Shown: positions 63,881 to 64,000 of the stretch, in pieces | Position numbering within the stretch: position 1 is the first letter of the stretch | Layout: every line of letters begins with the position of its first letter | Origin: Ignavibacteria bacterium | GTDB lineage: Bacteria > Bacteroidota > Ignavibacteria > Ignavibacteriales > Ignavibacteriaceae | Length of the DNA: 64,000 nt | Direction of reading: 5' to 3' | NCBI GenBank assembly: GCA_030684555.1 | Contig: JAUXVN010000013.1 | Coordinates: 62,001-126,000, forward strand | The notes under the pieces: generated by a model | The model's database searches: none | Seen by the model: the letters and a program-made list of their open reading frames with translations, nothing else | Told to the model about the DNA's origin: nothing | Translations under genes and position numbers: made by a program

Positions 63881-64000
63881 TTAAGATTTATCTTTAAGAG
63901 CATTTGCTCCGGAAACAATTTCCAAAATTTCTTTTGTAATGGAAGCTTGTCGTTGTTTATTATAAGTAATTTTTAATGTTCTAATTAATTCTTTTGCATT
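63881..64000 (-). CDS. atpG: ATP synthase F1 gamma subunit, C-terminal fragment
   Basis: The last 39 codons of a gene that enters from the right edge. The sequence [19 protein letters not shown] followed by [16 protein letters not shown] matches the C-terminal helix of AtpG, which forms the rotor shaft contacting the beta subunits. Its stop lies 12 bp before the ffh start, so ffh may be read through from the atp operon. Confidence 0.92.
   Translation of the reverse strand, partial: NAKELIRTLKITYNKQRQASITKEILEIVSGANALKDKS

Overview
The window is low-GC chromosomal DNA from a Gram-negative bacterium, most likely of the Ignavibacteria/Chlorobiota-Bacteroidota branch. Evidence: a tmRNA whose tag reads GESNYALAA (Bacteroidota style), LptF/LptG-type permeases, LpxH, outer-membrane beta-barrels with C-terminal aromatic residues, a fused alpha-beta 2-oxoacid dehydrogenase E1, HpnCDE squalene synthesis, and many weak Shine-Dalgarno sites. 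This placement is an inference from gene content; no 16S rRNA is present.

Layout. 1-3082: end of a TPR protein, a PHP-domain protein, a small outer-membrane barrel and a CDF metal transporter. 3127-15296 (all minus strand): a 12-kb electron-transfer locus with four multiheme c-type cytochromes (20, 19, 34 and 10 CxxCH motifs, 83 in total), an outer-membrane barrel encoded between two of them, two membrane di-heme b-type proteins, a membrane-anchored Fe-S/FAD NAD(P)H oxidoreductase, a TPR protein and a CcmE-like protein. 15419-20475: a small monooxygenase-like protein, dapF, a frameshifted methyltransferase, an acetyltransferase, etfBA and a BFN-UVR protein. 20550-29732: two sodium-coupled transporters, polA, hpnCDE and tRNA-Leu(CAG). 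29787-39089: PBP1A, LpxH, an M1 peptidase, 2-oxoacid dehydrogenase E1, an aldehyde dehydrogenase and a SpoIIE phosphatase. 39358-49465: a TPR sensor kinase, tmRNA, cobalamin adenosyltransferase, YgfZ, a lipoprotein, an M20 peptidase, a phytase-like protein and lptF/lptG. 49468-59302: a barrel plus large lipoprotein pair, DUF3467, a TPR lipoprotein, adenosine deaminase, hutU and a phosphoglycerate dehydrogenase. 59351-64000: an MqnA-like protein, then the ribosome/secretion operon ffh-rpsP-khpA-rimM-trmD-rplS, preceded by the end of atpG.

The outstanding region is 3127-15296. Read in transcription order it lays out a path from cytoplasmic NAD(P)H (or the quinone pool) through a di-heme b protein, periplasmic multihemes and an outer-membrane barrel, consistent with extracellular electron transfer. 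Two paralogous cytochromes share the same N-terminal 9-heme and C-terminal 4-heme ends but carry two versus seven copies of an exact 73-residue, three-heme repeat (19 = 9+6+4; 34 = 9+21+4). This looks like a modular, length-variable molecular wire. No intergenic stretch in the window exceeds 300 bases.
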